Of a stretch of 64,000 bases of DNA, positions 1-11,700 are shown one piece after another; the first letter of the stretch is position 1; every line of letters begins with the position of its first letter. Source of the DNA: Mikania micrantha (taxonomy: Eukaryota > Streptophyta > Magnoliopsida > Asterales > Asteraceae). Position numbers and translations under genes: made by a program. The DNA is taken from NCBI GenBank assembly GCA_009363875.1, contig CM018689.1, positions 2,051,888 to 2,115,887 of the forward strand. The letters are read 5' to 3'. The notes under the pieces were generated by a model, which had not been told where the DNA came from, made no database searches, and saw nothing but the letters and a program-made list of their open reading frames with translations.

Positions 1-1027
1 TAGCCAATCCATTCCGATGATGATGTCGAAACTGCCCAGCTCCATCGGTATCAAGTCGATGGAAAAAGTGTGATCACCAAGTGTTAGTGGGCAATTCCTA
101 AGTATTGTGTCTACTGTGATCTGTTTGCCGTTTGCTATCTCAATAGTGTAAGGGGAGTCTAACAATTCCTCAACATAATTAAGATGGCATGGAAAGTAGG
201 ATGAGATAAAACTCTGATCCACACCAGTGTCAAATAATATGGATGCATAGAAGTCAGATAAAAGAAATGTACCCGTGATCACATTCGGGTCCTGTCGAGC
301 AGCAGTTGCTCCGATCTGAAAGGCTCGTCCTCTTGGTGCTTGAACCCTTTGTTGATTTCTCTTGGGACAATCCCGGGAAAAGTGTCCAGGCTCGCCACAG
401 TTGTAGCAAGACCTGTGATCAGCAGCAGCAGTAGTAGCTGCATTGTTGTTTCTGTTCGGAGCTCCCGTGCTCCTGCAGCGGTTGGCCCAGTGACCAAACT
501 TTCCACAGTTTGTGCATTGCTTGCACTGAGTGTTTGGTTCATGATGATACTGGCAAGCGTTGCACAAAGGTGCAATGCCAGTGTAGAGTTTTCTGATCTG
601 TAGTGGTGGTGGTTGGTTGACCATCGGTGTCTGGGTGGTCGCAGCAAAGTTTCTAACCACCTTTTGTTTCTTCGCCGGTCTTTTATCCGACTTTCTTGAA
701 GTTCCAACTTTAGCTGAGTCAGCCTCTTTCTTGATTGCCCCAGAGGCAACCATCACATCTATCATTGTTGATGACAGAGTAACAGCCATTTCCATGGTTA
801 TTGGATGAGCAACAAGGATAAAACCTTGCATACAGGTCGGTAATCCCCCGATATATCGTTCAATTCTCTTTTCCAGTGTTGGCTCTATATCCAGTGCCAA
901 CGATGCTAGCTCATGAAATCTTGTGGTGTAGGCCAGATGCCCAGCACCAATCATAACAAGATTGAGTAATTCAGTCTCAACCTTTTTGATTTCGTTCCTT
1001 GGGCAAAACTCTGCCAGCAGTAATGCC
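1..1027 (-). pseudogene. Tekay-like gypsy gag/protease remnant (Tekay-A, first part)
   Basis: This is part of a Ty3/gypsy gag-pol read from 1027 down to 1 and cut by the window edge. The minus-strand translation gives the second half of the Gag domain, a basic linker, and two CCHC knuckles: CTNCGKFGHWANRC near 527-478 and CYNCGEPGHFSRDC near 408-365. The protease follows, with DTGVD near 235-218 where the other copies have DTGAD, and the fragment ends in the IIIGMDWL region at 25-1. Gag would coat and package the RNA; the aspartic protease would process the polyprotein. The subfamily matches the minus-strand copy at 32907-35733 better than the plus-strand copies. The rest of its Gag is at 9119-9653, separated by the copia insertion. 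RT and later domains are outside the window. Confidence 0.85.
1023..1027. repeat. Target-site duplication ATGCC of the copia element (left)
   Basis: ATGCC immediately precedes the 5' LTR (TGTAG...) and recurs at 9119-9123 directly after the 3' LTR (...CTACA). Removing 1028-9123 restores a gag reading like that of the related copy near 34997-35037. Confidence 0.9.
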
Positions 1028-1957
1028 TGTAGAATTCGATCTGCCCAAGATACATATTAATTTGATGTGGCTAATGTGATATGATCCAAGTCGGGTCATA
1101 CCCAACAACAAGCTAGACAAACACCTACTATATTTGTTTATTGATTTGATCAATTAAATAAATAATAACACTTAAGACATTTAGAAAGTGGTTTTCTAAA
1201 TAGATGCACTTGAGAAATTAATAAACAAGATGGGTTTATTTATTTATGAGAGATTACTTTATAATTGTTATTTAATGGTTAAGTAACATTATTAAAGTTT
1301 ATAAAATGTAACATGACTTGTAATGTGTTACAAGTTTTAATTAAAAGGGGTTTTAATTAAAATCTTGTTTAAAAAAAATTAGGTGGGAAGATTTGAAAGG
1401 GAGCCACCCCATTGGACCAAAAAATTCGGCCCTTATGTGGTCTTGGGAGGCCACACCCACTTAATTTAGCTGCATTCATTTGATGATAAACATACATGCA
1501 AAAACTCTCTCTCTCCTCAAGAATCTCTAAGCCTTTTCTCCCTTTTTCTTCTCCACTTTCACAGCAGAAAAGTGGGTTTTAAGAGGCTGATTTTCAGCTG
1601 GAAACAAGTGTATTCTAGGGCTGAAATCTTATGTTGGAAACCTAGCATTCAAGGTGTTTGTTGGTGGCTTGGGGTATCGCGGATTTGAGGTCTTCTTGCT
1701 TGAAGATTTAGCTCTCAAACATCATCATATTCATCTTATATTACACGAGTTCTAAGAGGTAGTATATGATGTTTTCGAATGGTTATTTGATAGCATGTTA
1801 TTTCATATTTAGATCCATTGTTCTTGGGTTTTTGTTTTAACAAGTGTATATGACACATAAACTCACTAATCTTAAAATGTTTTAAGAATAAACTCCGCTG
1901 CGTTTTCATCATAAAAATGGTTAATATGACTTTGATAAACATCACAAAATCCCTACA
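1028..1957 (+). repeat. Copia 5' LTR (930 bp)
   Basis: It starts TGTAGAATTC and ends CCCTACA, a 5-bp terminal inverted repeat, and is nearly identical to 8192-9118. A candidate TATA box (TATAAAAT) lies at 1300-1307. A CT-rich stretch at 1505-1560 is typical of plant start regions. The transcription start is not determinable from sequence alone. Confidence 0.93.
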
Positions 1958-1958
1958 A

Positions 1959-1973
1959 TGGCATCAAGAGCCA
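1959..1973 (+). promoter_or_regulatory. Copia primer-binding site (tRNA-iMet type, imperfect)
   Basis: TGGCATCAAGAGCCA starts one base after the 5' LTR and resembles the usual iMet PBS TGGTATCAGAGCCA, with one substitution and one inserted A. A short ATG frame begins within it at 1958 but looks fortuitous. Confidence 0.75.
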
Positions 1974-3420
1974 GGTTATATGGATGCATGCTTCAAAAAA
2001 ATCGAAATTTTCGGGTCCTTTTGAGTAAAAAGCGGGCTGGAAATTTCAAGTATGATAAACCCTTTGTTTTTCAAGATATTACTCTTATATGCATAGTAAG
2101 AATCTTGAAAAATTATAGCCATTTGATGGTTTGTTTGTTTGAACAAAAACCCATTTTGTTTTGGTTCATGTAGGCGAAAATTTGGGTTTAAAAAGGGGGC
2201 CATGTTACGTTTTTTTTGGATACATATTTTGGATGTATTTTAAGGCATAAAACCTAGCCATGACCTTATGTTTGATGTTTGATGGTTGTGATTTCGTTTA
2301 GTTGAAATAAAAGCTATGTAGTTTATTTGTTTCATTTGGTATGTTAATAAATAGATTAGTTTGCATTTTATTTTTCCTAGAAAAATGTATTAGGATTTTT
2401 CTATGTAACTTGCATTTTGGGGCTGATTTGTAAGACAAAGAAGGTGCCTAAAGATGGTGGTGGAATCACAAGACAAAAGGAATACTTGAAGCATTTGGAT
2501 GCGGGTTCAAGTGGGAATTCATCAACACAACATTGTGTCATGTCTTTTACCCTTAGGAATGACCTTTTGACACACTTGTTATTGCAAGCAAGTGTGGTCA
2601 AAATAGTTGGCTATGGTTATGCACTTATGTTTTATGTTTTATGTTTGGTTGATTATTTGGTTGTTTGGATGAGTTTGAAACTTTAACTAAAAATGCATAA
2701 ACTAGTTAAACAACTAAAATAAAACAAGCATAAAATTGGTTCTTTAAAAATCGTTAAAGGAATTAATAAAATGAGTTTATTAAGAGTTAATGATTTAATG
2801 AAAATGAGTTTTATTAAAAGGAATAATGAAATCATAAAATACCATGCATTTGAATGCATACAAATGCAAGGTACATAGAGTTTTCTAGACTAGAATTAAG
2901 AAAACTTAAAATCCCTTTTTTAGAACAAGTTTAACACCATCCTTTTAAACAACACTCAATTCACTTGCAACTTATTTATGGGATAAAGGTCACCTAACCA
3001 TAAACTTAGAAACTTGTGAAGTTGAGGTGAAATTACCGTATTTGTGGGATAAAGGTCACCTAACCGCTCATATTTGTAAAATCACACGTGTGTCTAAGAA
3101 GGTCGACTTGAATTTGGAAATCATGCATTAGGATCACCGAAGCATGACGTACAAAAGGTGTTGATGGGATAAACATGCCAAACAAAACATAAGATGTTTA
3201 AACCGATCCCATACACTAGAAATTGTAATAGGTTACAATTGTCAAAAGTTGACTACCTTGTTAATTTAAATAAAGGGATAAAGATCACCTAACCAATATT
3301 TAAATGTAACGTTGGATTCTAGATTTTAATTATTAATTTTCTATGAGAAATAAAAGGGTATTAGTAATTAAAATACATTGATATTAAAAATACTAAAATT
3401 GAACTTTGTAAAAATTGTAG
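1974..3420 (+). other. Copia untranslated leader with a repeated 20-mer
   Basis: This is about 1.45 kb between PBS and gag without a convincing coding region. It contains GGGATAAAGGTCACCTAACC at 2980-2999 and 3046-3065, a one-base variant at 3275-3294, and a shorter match near 3165-3180. It would include the dimerisation and packaging region of the genomic RNA by analogy with other LTR retrotransposons. The short open frames here resemble no known protein. Confidence 0.6.
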
Positions 3421-6400
3421 ATGGCAGCTAACAACAACGCAAACCCGAACGTCCACAACCTATCACTAAGAACCATCCTCGAAAAGGAACGTCTTAACCA
3501 TGGGAACTTCATGGATTGGTACCAAAACTTGAGAATTGTTCTCAAGCAAGGGAAGAAATCCTATGTGTTGGACGATCCTATTCCCGATCAACCCGATGAG
3601 GATAACGTGGAGGCCTTTAACGATTGGGTCAAGTACGTCGAGGACTCGGTGCAAGTCTCATGTCTAATGTTGGCGAGTATGACTCCCGATTTACAAAAGG
3701 ACTTTGAGAACCACAATGCTTATGATATGATCACCCAGTTGAAGGAAATGTTCCAACAACAATCTAGGGTGGAACGGTTCGAAACGGTTCGAGCACTTCA
3801 TGCATGTCGGATGGACGAGACCCAATCAGTTTCATCTTATGTTCTCAAGATGAAAAGCCACATTGATCGCCTCGATAGACTTAACTGCCGTGTCTCCACT
3901 GAGTTAGCTACGGATTTGATCCTTAACTCCCTATCCAAAAGGTTTGAAACCTTTGTTATGAATTATAATATGAATGGATGGGACAAGAGCATTGGTGAGC
4001 TTCATGCAATGCTCAAAACGGCCGAGGCGGGCATGGGTAAAAAGGTTTTACCGGTCCTAATGATCAATGAGGGTGGTAGTAAGAAAAGGAACCATCCCGA
4101 CCCCAAGGCAAGTGTTGCCAAAGGGAAGGGACACGTTAAAAGGAAAGGGAAGGGTAAGGCTAAAGTGGAACCCAAAGAAAAGAAGCAAAAGGTTGCTAAA
4201 GATGATCCGTGTTTTGAGTGTGGTGAGATAGGCCATTGGAAACGAAACTGTCCGGTCTATCTCAAAGAGTTGAGAACCAAGAGGGATGCGGGGCAAACCT
4301 CAGGTATGACTTTTATGATACATGTTGAGCTAAATATTATTTCTTCTAACACATGGGTATTGGATACCGGATGTGGAACTCATATTTGCAATTTGTTGCA
4401 GGGGTTCAAAAGAAGTAAGCATTACAACAAAGGGGAAATTAGTCTCTTCATGGGCAATGGAGCAATGGTTCATGTTGAAGCCCAAGGAGACTATATTTTG
4501 AAGCTTCCAAGTGGTTTGGAAGTTATTTTAAAGAATGTTTTGTATGCTCCTAGTTTGACTAGGAACATTATCTCTGTTTCCCGTTTAAGACAATGTGGTT
4601 TTAATTTCAAGTTTGTTGACAATGATATCCCTGTTTCTTTAAATCATGTGTTTTATTTTAAGGCTATGCCTTGCAATGGTATTTATGAATTGGTTCATGA
4701 TAACACAACATATGATAGCTCAATGTACCAACCTACCACCAAAAGGCTCAAATTAGATTTGAGTGATTCCTATCTTTGGCATTGTCGCCTTGGACACATA
4801 AACAAAAGTCGCATGCAAAAACTTCAAAAGAATGGTCTTTTAAAAACAAATGAAAATGAATCATTTAATGTATGCGAGTCTTGTTTACAAGGTAAGATGA
4901 CGAAGGCCCCTTTTTGTGGGACTAATGAAAGGGCAAAAGATTTATTAGGGATCATACATTCGGATGTATGTGGACCTTTTAAACCGATGACTAGGAATGG
5001 TGAAAGATACTTCATTACCTTTACCGACGACTATAGTCGTTATGGGTATGTGTACTTGTTAAGGCACAAACTTGAATCTTTTGAAATGTTCAAAATCTTC
5101 AAGAATGAAGTAGAAAATCAACTCAACAAAACAGTCAAGATTCTTCGTACCGATAGAGGAGGTGAATACCTAAGTAGTGAATTTCAAGAGTATCTTAGAA
5201 GTTGTGGGATTGTCTCACAACTTACTCCTCCTGGAACACCACAACATAATGGTGTGTCTGAGAGGAGGAATCGGACTCTATTGGATATGGTTCGATCTAT
5301 GATGGCTAGAAGTACACTACCTCTATCATTTTGGGGTTTCGCTTTGCTCTCCGCGGCCCGTATTTTAAATATGGCCCCAACCAAGAAAGTGGAAAGGACA
5401 CCTTTCGAAATATGGCATGGAAAGGTTCCATCATTGTCATATTTAAAAGTTTGGGGGTGTGAGGCTTATCCTAAGCAATACACTCAAAACAAACTGGAAG
5501 CACGATCCACTAAGTGTATCCTTGTTGGATATCCTAGAGATTATATGGGATATTATTTCTATGATCCAACAGAGCTGAAAATGTTTATTGCTCGAAAGGC
5601 AGAGTTCTTGGAAACTAAGTTCCTTTCGGAAGGAACTAGTGGAAGAACAGTGGAACTTGAAGAGGTTCAAGATTCACAAGACGATGCACATTTGGTTGAT
5701 ACTAGCAATCAACATGAGGATGTTGAGAATGATCATGTGGATGATCAAGATACACAAAACGTTCGCAGATCTGGTAGAATTAGTGTTCCTCCTGAGAGAT
5801 ATGGATTTTTCATGGATGGATGCTATGTGGTGGATTCTGATGAACCAACCACATACCGTGATGCAATGTCAAAACCTGATTTTGACAAATGGCAAGAAGC
5901 CATGAACGTTGAGATGCAATCCATGTATGATAACCAAGTTTGGGAATTGGTTATACCTCCTCTTAAATCCAAGGTAGTTGGAAGTAAGTGGGTTTTCAAG
6001 AAGAAAACCGATATGCATGGAAACTTGGATACTTATAAAGCTAGACTTGTAGCAAAAGGTTACACTCAAACTCAAGGCGTTGATTATGATGAAACTTTCT
6101 CGCCTGTGGTGATGCTAAAGTCTATCAGGATATTGTTTGCCATAGCTGCATATTATGACTATGAGATTTGGCAAATGGATGTCAAAACCACTTTCCTTAA
6201 TGGATATCTTGAGGAAGATGTCCATATGGAACAGCCTGAAGGTTTTGTCGATCCAAAACATCCTAATAAGGTATGTAAGTTAAAGAAGTCAATCTATGGA
6301 TTGAAACAAGCATCAGAAGTTGGAATCATCGTTTTGATGATGAAGTAAATAAATTTGGCTTCATCAAAAATGCTGACGAAGCTTGTGTATATAAAAAGGC

Positions 6401-7423
6401 TAGTGGGAGCATCATTACTTTCCTTGTATTATATGTCAATGACATTCTACTATTTGGAAATGACATTCCAACCTTGGAAGGTGTAAAAACCTGGCTTGGA
6501 AGCTGTTTTTCCATTAAGGATCTTGGTGAAGCCGCCTATATCTTGGGAATTAAGATCTATAGGGATAGATCAAGGCGGTTGATAGGCTTAAACCAAAGTG
6601 CATACATTGACAAAGTCTTGAAAAGGTTCAAGATGGAGAATTCTAAGAAAGGTTTAGTACCTATTCAAAAGGGGACTATATTGAGCACGTCTCAATGCCC
6701 TAGTTAAAGGTTGAGCAAGAAAGAATGAATGGAGTCCCGTATGCATCTGCTATAGGATCCATCATGTATGCAATGATATGTACAAGGCCGGACGTGTCAT
6801 ATGCTCTATGCATGACAAGTAGATATCAACAGAATCCTGGTAATAGTCATTGGATGGCTGTTAAAAGTATTTTGAAATACCTTAGAAACACTAAGGATAT
6901 GTTCTTAATATATGGATCTGGTGAGGAGGAACTCGTTGTAAAGGGTTACACGGATGCGAGTTTCCAAACTGATCGAGATGATTCACGATCACAGTCGGGA
7001 TATATCTTCATTATGAATGGAGGAGCGGTCTCTTGGAAGAGCTCAAAGCAAGATGTAGTGGCACTATCTACAACAGAATCAGAATACATCGCCGCTTCAT
7101 TGGCAGCTCAAGAAGCTGCAAGGCTAAGGAAGTTCATTGCCGATCTAGGGGTTGTTGCTACCATTCAAGACCCCCTAGAGATCTTTTGTGATAACGAAGG
7201 GGCGATTGCTCAAATCAAGGAACCTCGTGCTCATCAAAAGACTCGGCACATTGAACGGAGGTTCAACTACATAAGGGATGAAGTTGAAAAGGGAAAGATA
7301 TGTATTCGCAAAGTTCACACCGATCAAAACATTGCGGATCCATTCACGAAGCTCCTTCAAAGGACAAAGCATGAAAGTCATACTTGTTCCTTAGGACTTC
7401 GATATTCTAGTGACTGGAGTTGA
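3421..7423 (+). pseudogene. Copia gag-pol polyprotein, frameshifted
   Basis: Frame 1 runs from ATG 3421 to 6348 (975 residues). It holds the copia Gag domain (about 15-210), a CCHC knuckle (264-277), protease DTG (D315), the integrase zinc-binding residues (H454, H459, C485, C488), and an integrase core D515-D578-E614 with the expected D-x35-E spacing. The RT N-terminus includes QMDVKT (D920). Around 6313-6317 one A is missing after KQAS, and RT continues in frame 0 (6318-6707). The second RT motif reads YVND at 6432-6443 instead of YVDD. A TAA at 6705-6707 and a second shift near 6715-6728 precede the rest of RT and RNase H in frame 2 (6725-7423), with DAS, TTESEY and ADPFTK motifs. The product would copy RNA into DNA and integrate it; this copy cannot. 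Confidence 0.93.
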
Positions 7424-8180
7424 TTAAATTTTGTATTTGGATATCGGAACTTATGTAATTTGACTTGATTATATGGTTATAATTTTCATTTACTGTTCCA
7501 TTTTAGCATGTTTAAATCCATGAATAAATGAATTATTCTAAACGTCCGTAGTCGATCATATTTGTGGGAACAACTATGAATGTAAGACTATTATAAACTT
7601 GGATTGGTTGATATTCACAAGGTATGAATATAGAGCAAGAGGTTGCTGCCAAGGTTCATTGATTTCTATGGGATATAGATATAGGACTGGCCCGCTCTCA
7701 AATATTTCTTCATGGAATCTCTGTGATTAGTCATAAGAAATATTGAGTAAAGGCGAATATCGTTGTGTCCTCAGACCTGAGATACATATTGGGTCTTGAT
7801 ATTCACCAAGTATTGTACTTTGACTTAGTACTTTGCTGTTCTGAAACATGGCAGTACATAAGGCTGAGTTCAAGTATGATACAAGGTGATTGTGAGAGAC
7901 GTATGTAGTCAAGATGGAATTTGTTCCTCTTATTCGTTGAGAGTAAGATGTCTAAGGCCTGTTAAAGTTAAATCGTCAGAGAATGACAACTCTATGTCTC
8001 CAGGATTTAACATGACATCTGTAACAAAAGGATAAATGATTGATTCACCTAAATCATATTCAAGTAAGGTACTTGAAGAGGATGATGTTATTGAATGGCA
8101 CTTAGTCATATACATTAGGAGTAGCAAACCGTTGCTAGGCGTTATTTGCTGCTTGCATCAATCTTCTATGAATCTTGTGC
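7424..8180 (+). other. Copia 3' untranslated region
   Basis: This is about 0.75 kb between the end of pol and the polypurine tract. I see no coding potential and no second gene such as an env-like ORF. Confidence 0.6.
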
Positions 8181-8190
8181 AAGTGGGAGG
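8181..8190 (+). promoter_or_regulatory. Copia polypurine tract
   Basis: AAGTGGGAGG lies one base before the 3' LTR start (TGTAG at 8192), the expected place for plus-strand priming. Confidence 0.75.
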
Positions 8191-8191
8191 T

Positions 8192-9118
8192 TGTAGAATT
8201 CGATCTGCCCAAGATACATATTAATTTGATGTGGCTAATGTGATATGATCCAATTCGGGTCATACCCAACAACAAGCTAGACAAACACCTACTATATTTG
8301 TTTATTGATTTGATCAATTAAATAAATAATAACACTTAAGACATTTAGAAAGTGGTTTTCTAAATAGATGCACTTGAGAAATTAATAAACAACATGGGTT
8401 TATTTATTTATGAGAGATTACTTTATAATTGTTATTTAATGGTTAAGTAACATTATTAAAGTTTATAAAATGTAACATGACTTGTAATGTGTTACAAGTT
8501 TTAATTAAAAGGGGTTTTAATTAAAATCTTGTTTAAAAAAAATTAGGTGGGAAGATTTGAAAGGGGGCCACCCCATTGGACCAAAAAATTCGGCCCTTAT
8601 GTGGTCTTGGGAGGCCACACCCACTTAATTTAGCTGCATTCATTTGATGATAAACATACATGCAAAAACTCTCTCTCTCCTCAAGAATCTCTAAGCCTTT
8701 TCTCCCTTTTTCTTCTCCATTTTCACAGCAGAAAAGTGGGTTTTAAGAGGCTGATTTTCAGCTGGAAACAAGTGTATTCTAGGGCTGAAATCTTGTGTTG
8801 GAAACCTAGCATTCAAGGTGTTTGTTGGTGGCTTGGGGTATCGCGGATTTGAGGTCTTCTTTCTTGAAGATTTAGCTCTCAAACATCATCATCTTCATCT
8901 TATATTACACGAGTTCTAAGAGGTAGTATATGATGTTTTTGAATGGTTATTTGATAGCATGTTATTTCATATTTAGATCCATTGTTGGGTTTTTGTTTTA
9001 ACAAGTGTATATGACACATAAACTCACTAATCTTAAAATGTTTTAAGAATAAACTCCGCTGCGTTTTCATCATAAAAATGGTTAATATGACTTTGATAAA
9101 CATCACAAAATCCCTACA
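8192..9118 (+). repeat. Copia 3' LTR (927 bp)
   Basis: It is a near-identical partner of 1028-1957. It lacks 3 bp of the TTCTTGGG stretch found near 1820 and has scattered substitutions. It is followed by the second ATGCC TSD at 9119-9123. Confidence 0.93.
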
Positions 9119-9653
9119 ATGCCTTGAAATCATCCCAAGGCATTGACAGGGCCTCATCCCTGCCTCTAGTATTAACCTGAGCGTTCCACCAAGTTAACGT
9201 TCGCTTGTGAAATGAACCCGCAGCATACTTCACCCTATACTGTTCCGGACAGTTGCTGATCTCCAGTGTTGTCTCCATCTTTTCGATCCATTGGATCAAT
9301 CCAACGGCACCCTCACTGCCACTAAAGCTCGTTTGCTTGCAACCCACAAAGTTTTTGTAGGAATAGTCTTGGAGATGGCGGGAGTTTCCGCTGCCTTCTC
9401 CAGATGAGTTGGCAACGTTGTTGCTGTTGTTGGTATTGATCCGGTTCATCATCTCCGGGATCACATCCCACAGTTGACTGGTCAGTAGTGTGGCCAATGC
9501 TATCGTTGCCGGATCCAACTGATGAACTGGTGGCGGTGGAGGAGGAGGTGGTTGTGTAGGAGAATCACTAGGTGAAGGTGTAGATGAGTGCGGTGCCAAG
9601 TCTTGTGGTGGTGGCAGTATAGCAGGTGGTGGTCTTCTCGGCGGCATTCTGAT
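9119..9653 (-). pseudogene. Tekay-A gag N-terminal part (second half of the split gag)
   Basis: On the minus strand this reads MPPRRPP, a proline-rich leader, then DPATIALATLLTSQLWDV and the Gag core FVGC...SFSGSEGAVGLIQWIEKMETTLE...LTWWNAQV up to the copia TSD. It is colinear with 1-1027 once the copia element is removed. Similarity to the related copy near 35560 stops at about 9653, just before the gag start codon. Its leader, PBS and 5' LTR are therefore missing and it is joined directly to unrelated Athila-like sequence. Confidence 0.87.
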
Positions 9654-10474
9654 GTGAGAAGGATGGCTGCGAGGTTCGCCGGGTGGCGACCATGTATGCA
9701 ATAGAGGCAAAACATGTCAAAGGTGCTCACCTTGTCCTTGCCGGAGTGGCGAGGAATGAAGGTGCTGCCAAGGATCCTACGGATATATCGAAGAAAGGTA
9801 TCGCATATCTGGGAGGCCAGCCTACGATCAGTGTTAGGCTGGGTCGAGAAGGTACCCCAGAAGGCTGATAAATCGTCATCTGCGACGAACCCGGGCATAG
9901 CTACCCGGGCAGAGCCTCTGAGGAGACCCTCAAAGTCAGGAGCTGCCACCTACTCCTGCGAATATAGCCCGAAGGCCACTGCAAACTGGGCGACACTCAT
10001 GGTATGAGTCTGTCTCCCTAAAGCAAATGATACGGCTCCAGGATGCGTGAGTGAGCCTGTATCATACTGAAATATGGACAGGAACTCCACAGTCTGCTCA
10101 TCATACTGCAGCCAGCTGTAGCGTAGCACGGATGTCCACTACGGGGTCATCATCGCGTCGAACTCGTCGACGCGACCTAGCTACTGCAGTACGTCTCGGT
10201 CGTATCCTCGGTGTTGAATCGTCCCTAAGCCGACGAGTGTCTCCATGCGTGCGCGCTCCATGGTGCCGGGCACGAACTGTAGAAATGTATGCTCTGCTCG
10301 TCATCGTAGGTGCGGTAGTGGTGCAGGTGCATCCGGTGGCAGGATGACAATGGGAGCGGAGTACCTGATCTCTTTCTCCCGTGGCTGCTGCTGCTGCTGC
10401 CGCCTTTGGGCCTGTGCCTCTGCAACAGTCACACGACGGGGCCTCTTGGCCCTGGAACTCGACGCCTCAGCCAT
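9654..10474 (-). pseudogene. Athila ORF1-like protein remnant
   Basis: The minus strand from ATG 10474 gives MAEASSSRAKRPRR and a Q-rich stretch. Further pieces in shifting frames follow: a segment with FALGRQTHTMSVAQFAVAFGLYS near 9965-10040, then about 150 residues with FEGLLRGSARV, ASQICDTFLRYIRRILGSTF and FDMFCLYCIHG near 9690-9949. This pattern resembles the plant ATHILA ORF-1 / 'putative plant transposon protein' group, of unknown function. At least two stops and shifts interrupt it. It ends abruptly at the junction with Tekay-A gag. Assignment is by recognition only. Confidence 0.6.
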
Positions 10475-11700
10475 CTCTGCGATAGTTTACAACAAACATA
10501 TGTACAATAAATTACAAACTAATTACAACCCTAATTCCTAAGTTATTATTTATTTTATTTGAAAAATTGATGATTATTTATTTACAAAATGTGTTGTTTT
10601 TGTCATTTATGTACACATTTGTTTATTAAATTATTTATTTGTGATATACATATATACAAAGTGTTATTCTTTATTTTTATACAAAATTTTTTATTTTTAC
10701 ATACAATTATTTAATATTTTATAGATACATATTATACATACATACATATACATACATTAGTGTTTATTTATTATTGTACATATAAAATTTATTAATCTTG
10801 TACAAGTACAATTACAAATTCATAAATTTATTAAGTTACAACATGATACATACATAATTTATTAACTTCTAAAATACTACGACAGTTTCTATTTTACAAT
10901 ACAATTGTTTTTATGAAGTTTATTTTCGTACAAAATTATTTATTCATAATATACAATTTTAATTTAAAGTAATATTTATTATTTTAATAGTACAATGTAT
11001 ATACAACTTGAGTGTTTTATTTATGGTACAACATTTATATTTTATTATTATCATTATTATTTATTATTTTTTTTCTTGTTATTCATTTATTCATTTTATT
11101 AGTTACAGTATACAATGTTCATTCATTTTAAATTTACATTTACATATATATTAATATACAAAAGATACACATTTTGCACACTACTTTAAATTTTATTTAT
11201 GCAAAAGTGGTACTAAATTTATTTTTTATTATTTATTATTTATTTATTTTTATTATTTATAGTACTATATACTTATTTATATTACAAAATGTTTTTATTC
11301 ATTTATATTCTATTTCACATTATTTCTATTGTACATATATTTGTGTATTATACAAGTATATTTATTTCACAAAACTATTTATTTCAAATTATTTTTTTCT
11401 ATTATGTTGTTATTGTTTTATTTATTTTGTTAACAAAAAGAAACGTTATTATATATTATCTATTATTTTTCTGTTTTTATTTTTTTTTCATTATTATTTT
11501 CTTTTCTGACATCATTTTGTTAGATTTTTTTTTCATTTTCATTTAATTTAAAATTTTATTTAATTTCATTTAAGATTTTTTTTTCATTTTCATTTAATTT
11601 AAAATTTTATTTAATTTCACTTATTATTTATTTATTTGTATTAACTAAAAAAGAGAAAAAGAAACAGAAATTAAAAAAATAAAATAAAATAAAATAAAGA
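10475..11700. other. Very AT-rich low-complexity segment
   Basis: This is about 1.2 kb dominated by TTTATT, TACAT and T runs. It includes a duplicated stretch near 11524-11560 and 11577-11613 built on TTTTTTTTCATTTTCATTT. It lies upstream of the Athila-like ORF1 on the minus strand and may be the element's leader. Open frames here are products of base composition. Confidence 0.5.

Larger units (their letters stand above)
1028..9118 (+). mobile_element. Complete Ty1/copia LTR retrotransposon
   Basis: This 8.1-kb element has 5' LTR 1028-1957, PBS 1959-1973, a long untranslated leader, gag-pol 3421-7423 in the copia order Gag-PR-IN-RT-RH, a polypurine tract at 8181-8190 and 3' LTR 8192-9118. 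Both LTRs begin TGTAG and end CTACA, and the element is flanked by ATGCC. By eye the LTRs differ at about eight or nine positions plus a 3-bp indel in about 930 bp, so the insertion is fairly recent. It landed inside the gag of Tekay-A. The pol frame carries frameshifts and a changed catalytic motif, so this copy is not autonomous. I do not assign a copia lineage. Confidence 0.95.

Noticed and set aside
1958..2173. 71-codon ORF beginning in the copia PBS
   Set aside because: No similarity recognised, located in the untranslated leader, and its ATG comes from the PBS/LTR junction.
9683..10541. Plus-strand frames over the Athila-like ORF1
   Set aside because: The minus strand carries the recognisable protein blocks; plus-strand frames are shadows in GC-rich sequence.
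11174..11546. Membrane-protein-like open frames rich in F, I and Y
   Set aside because: They come from T-rich low-complexity DNA with no start context or homology.
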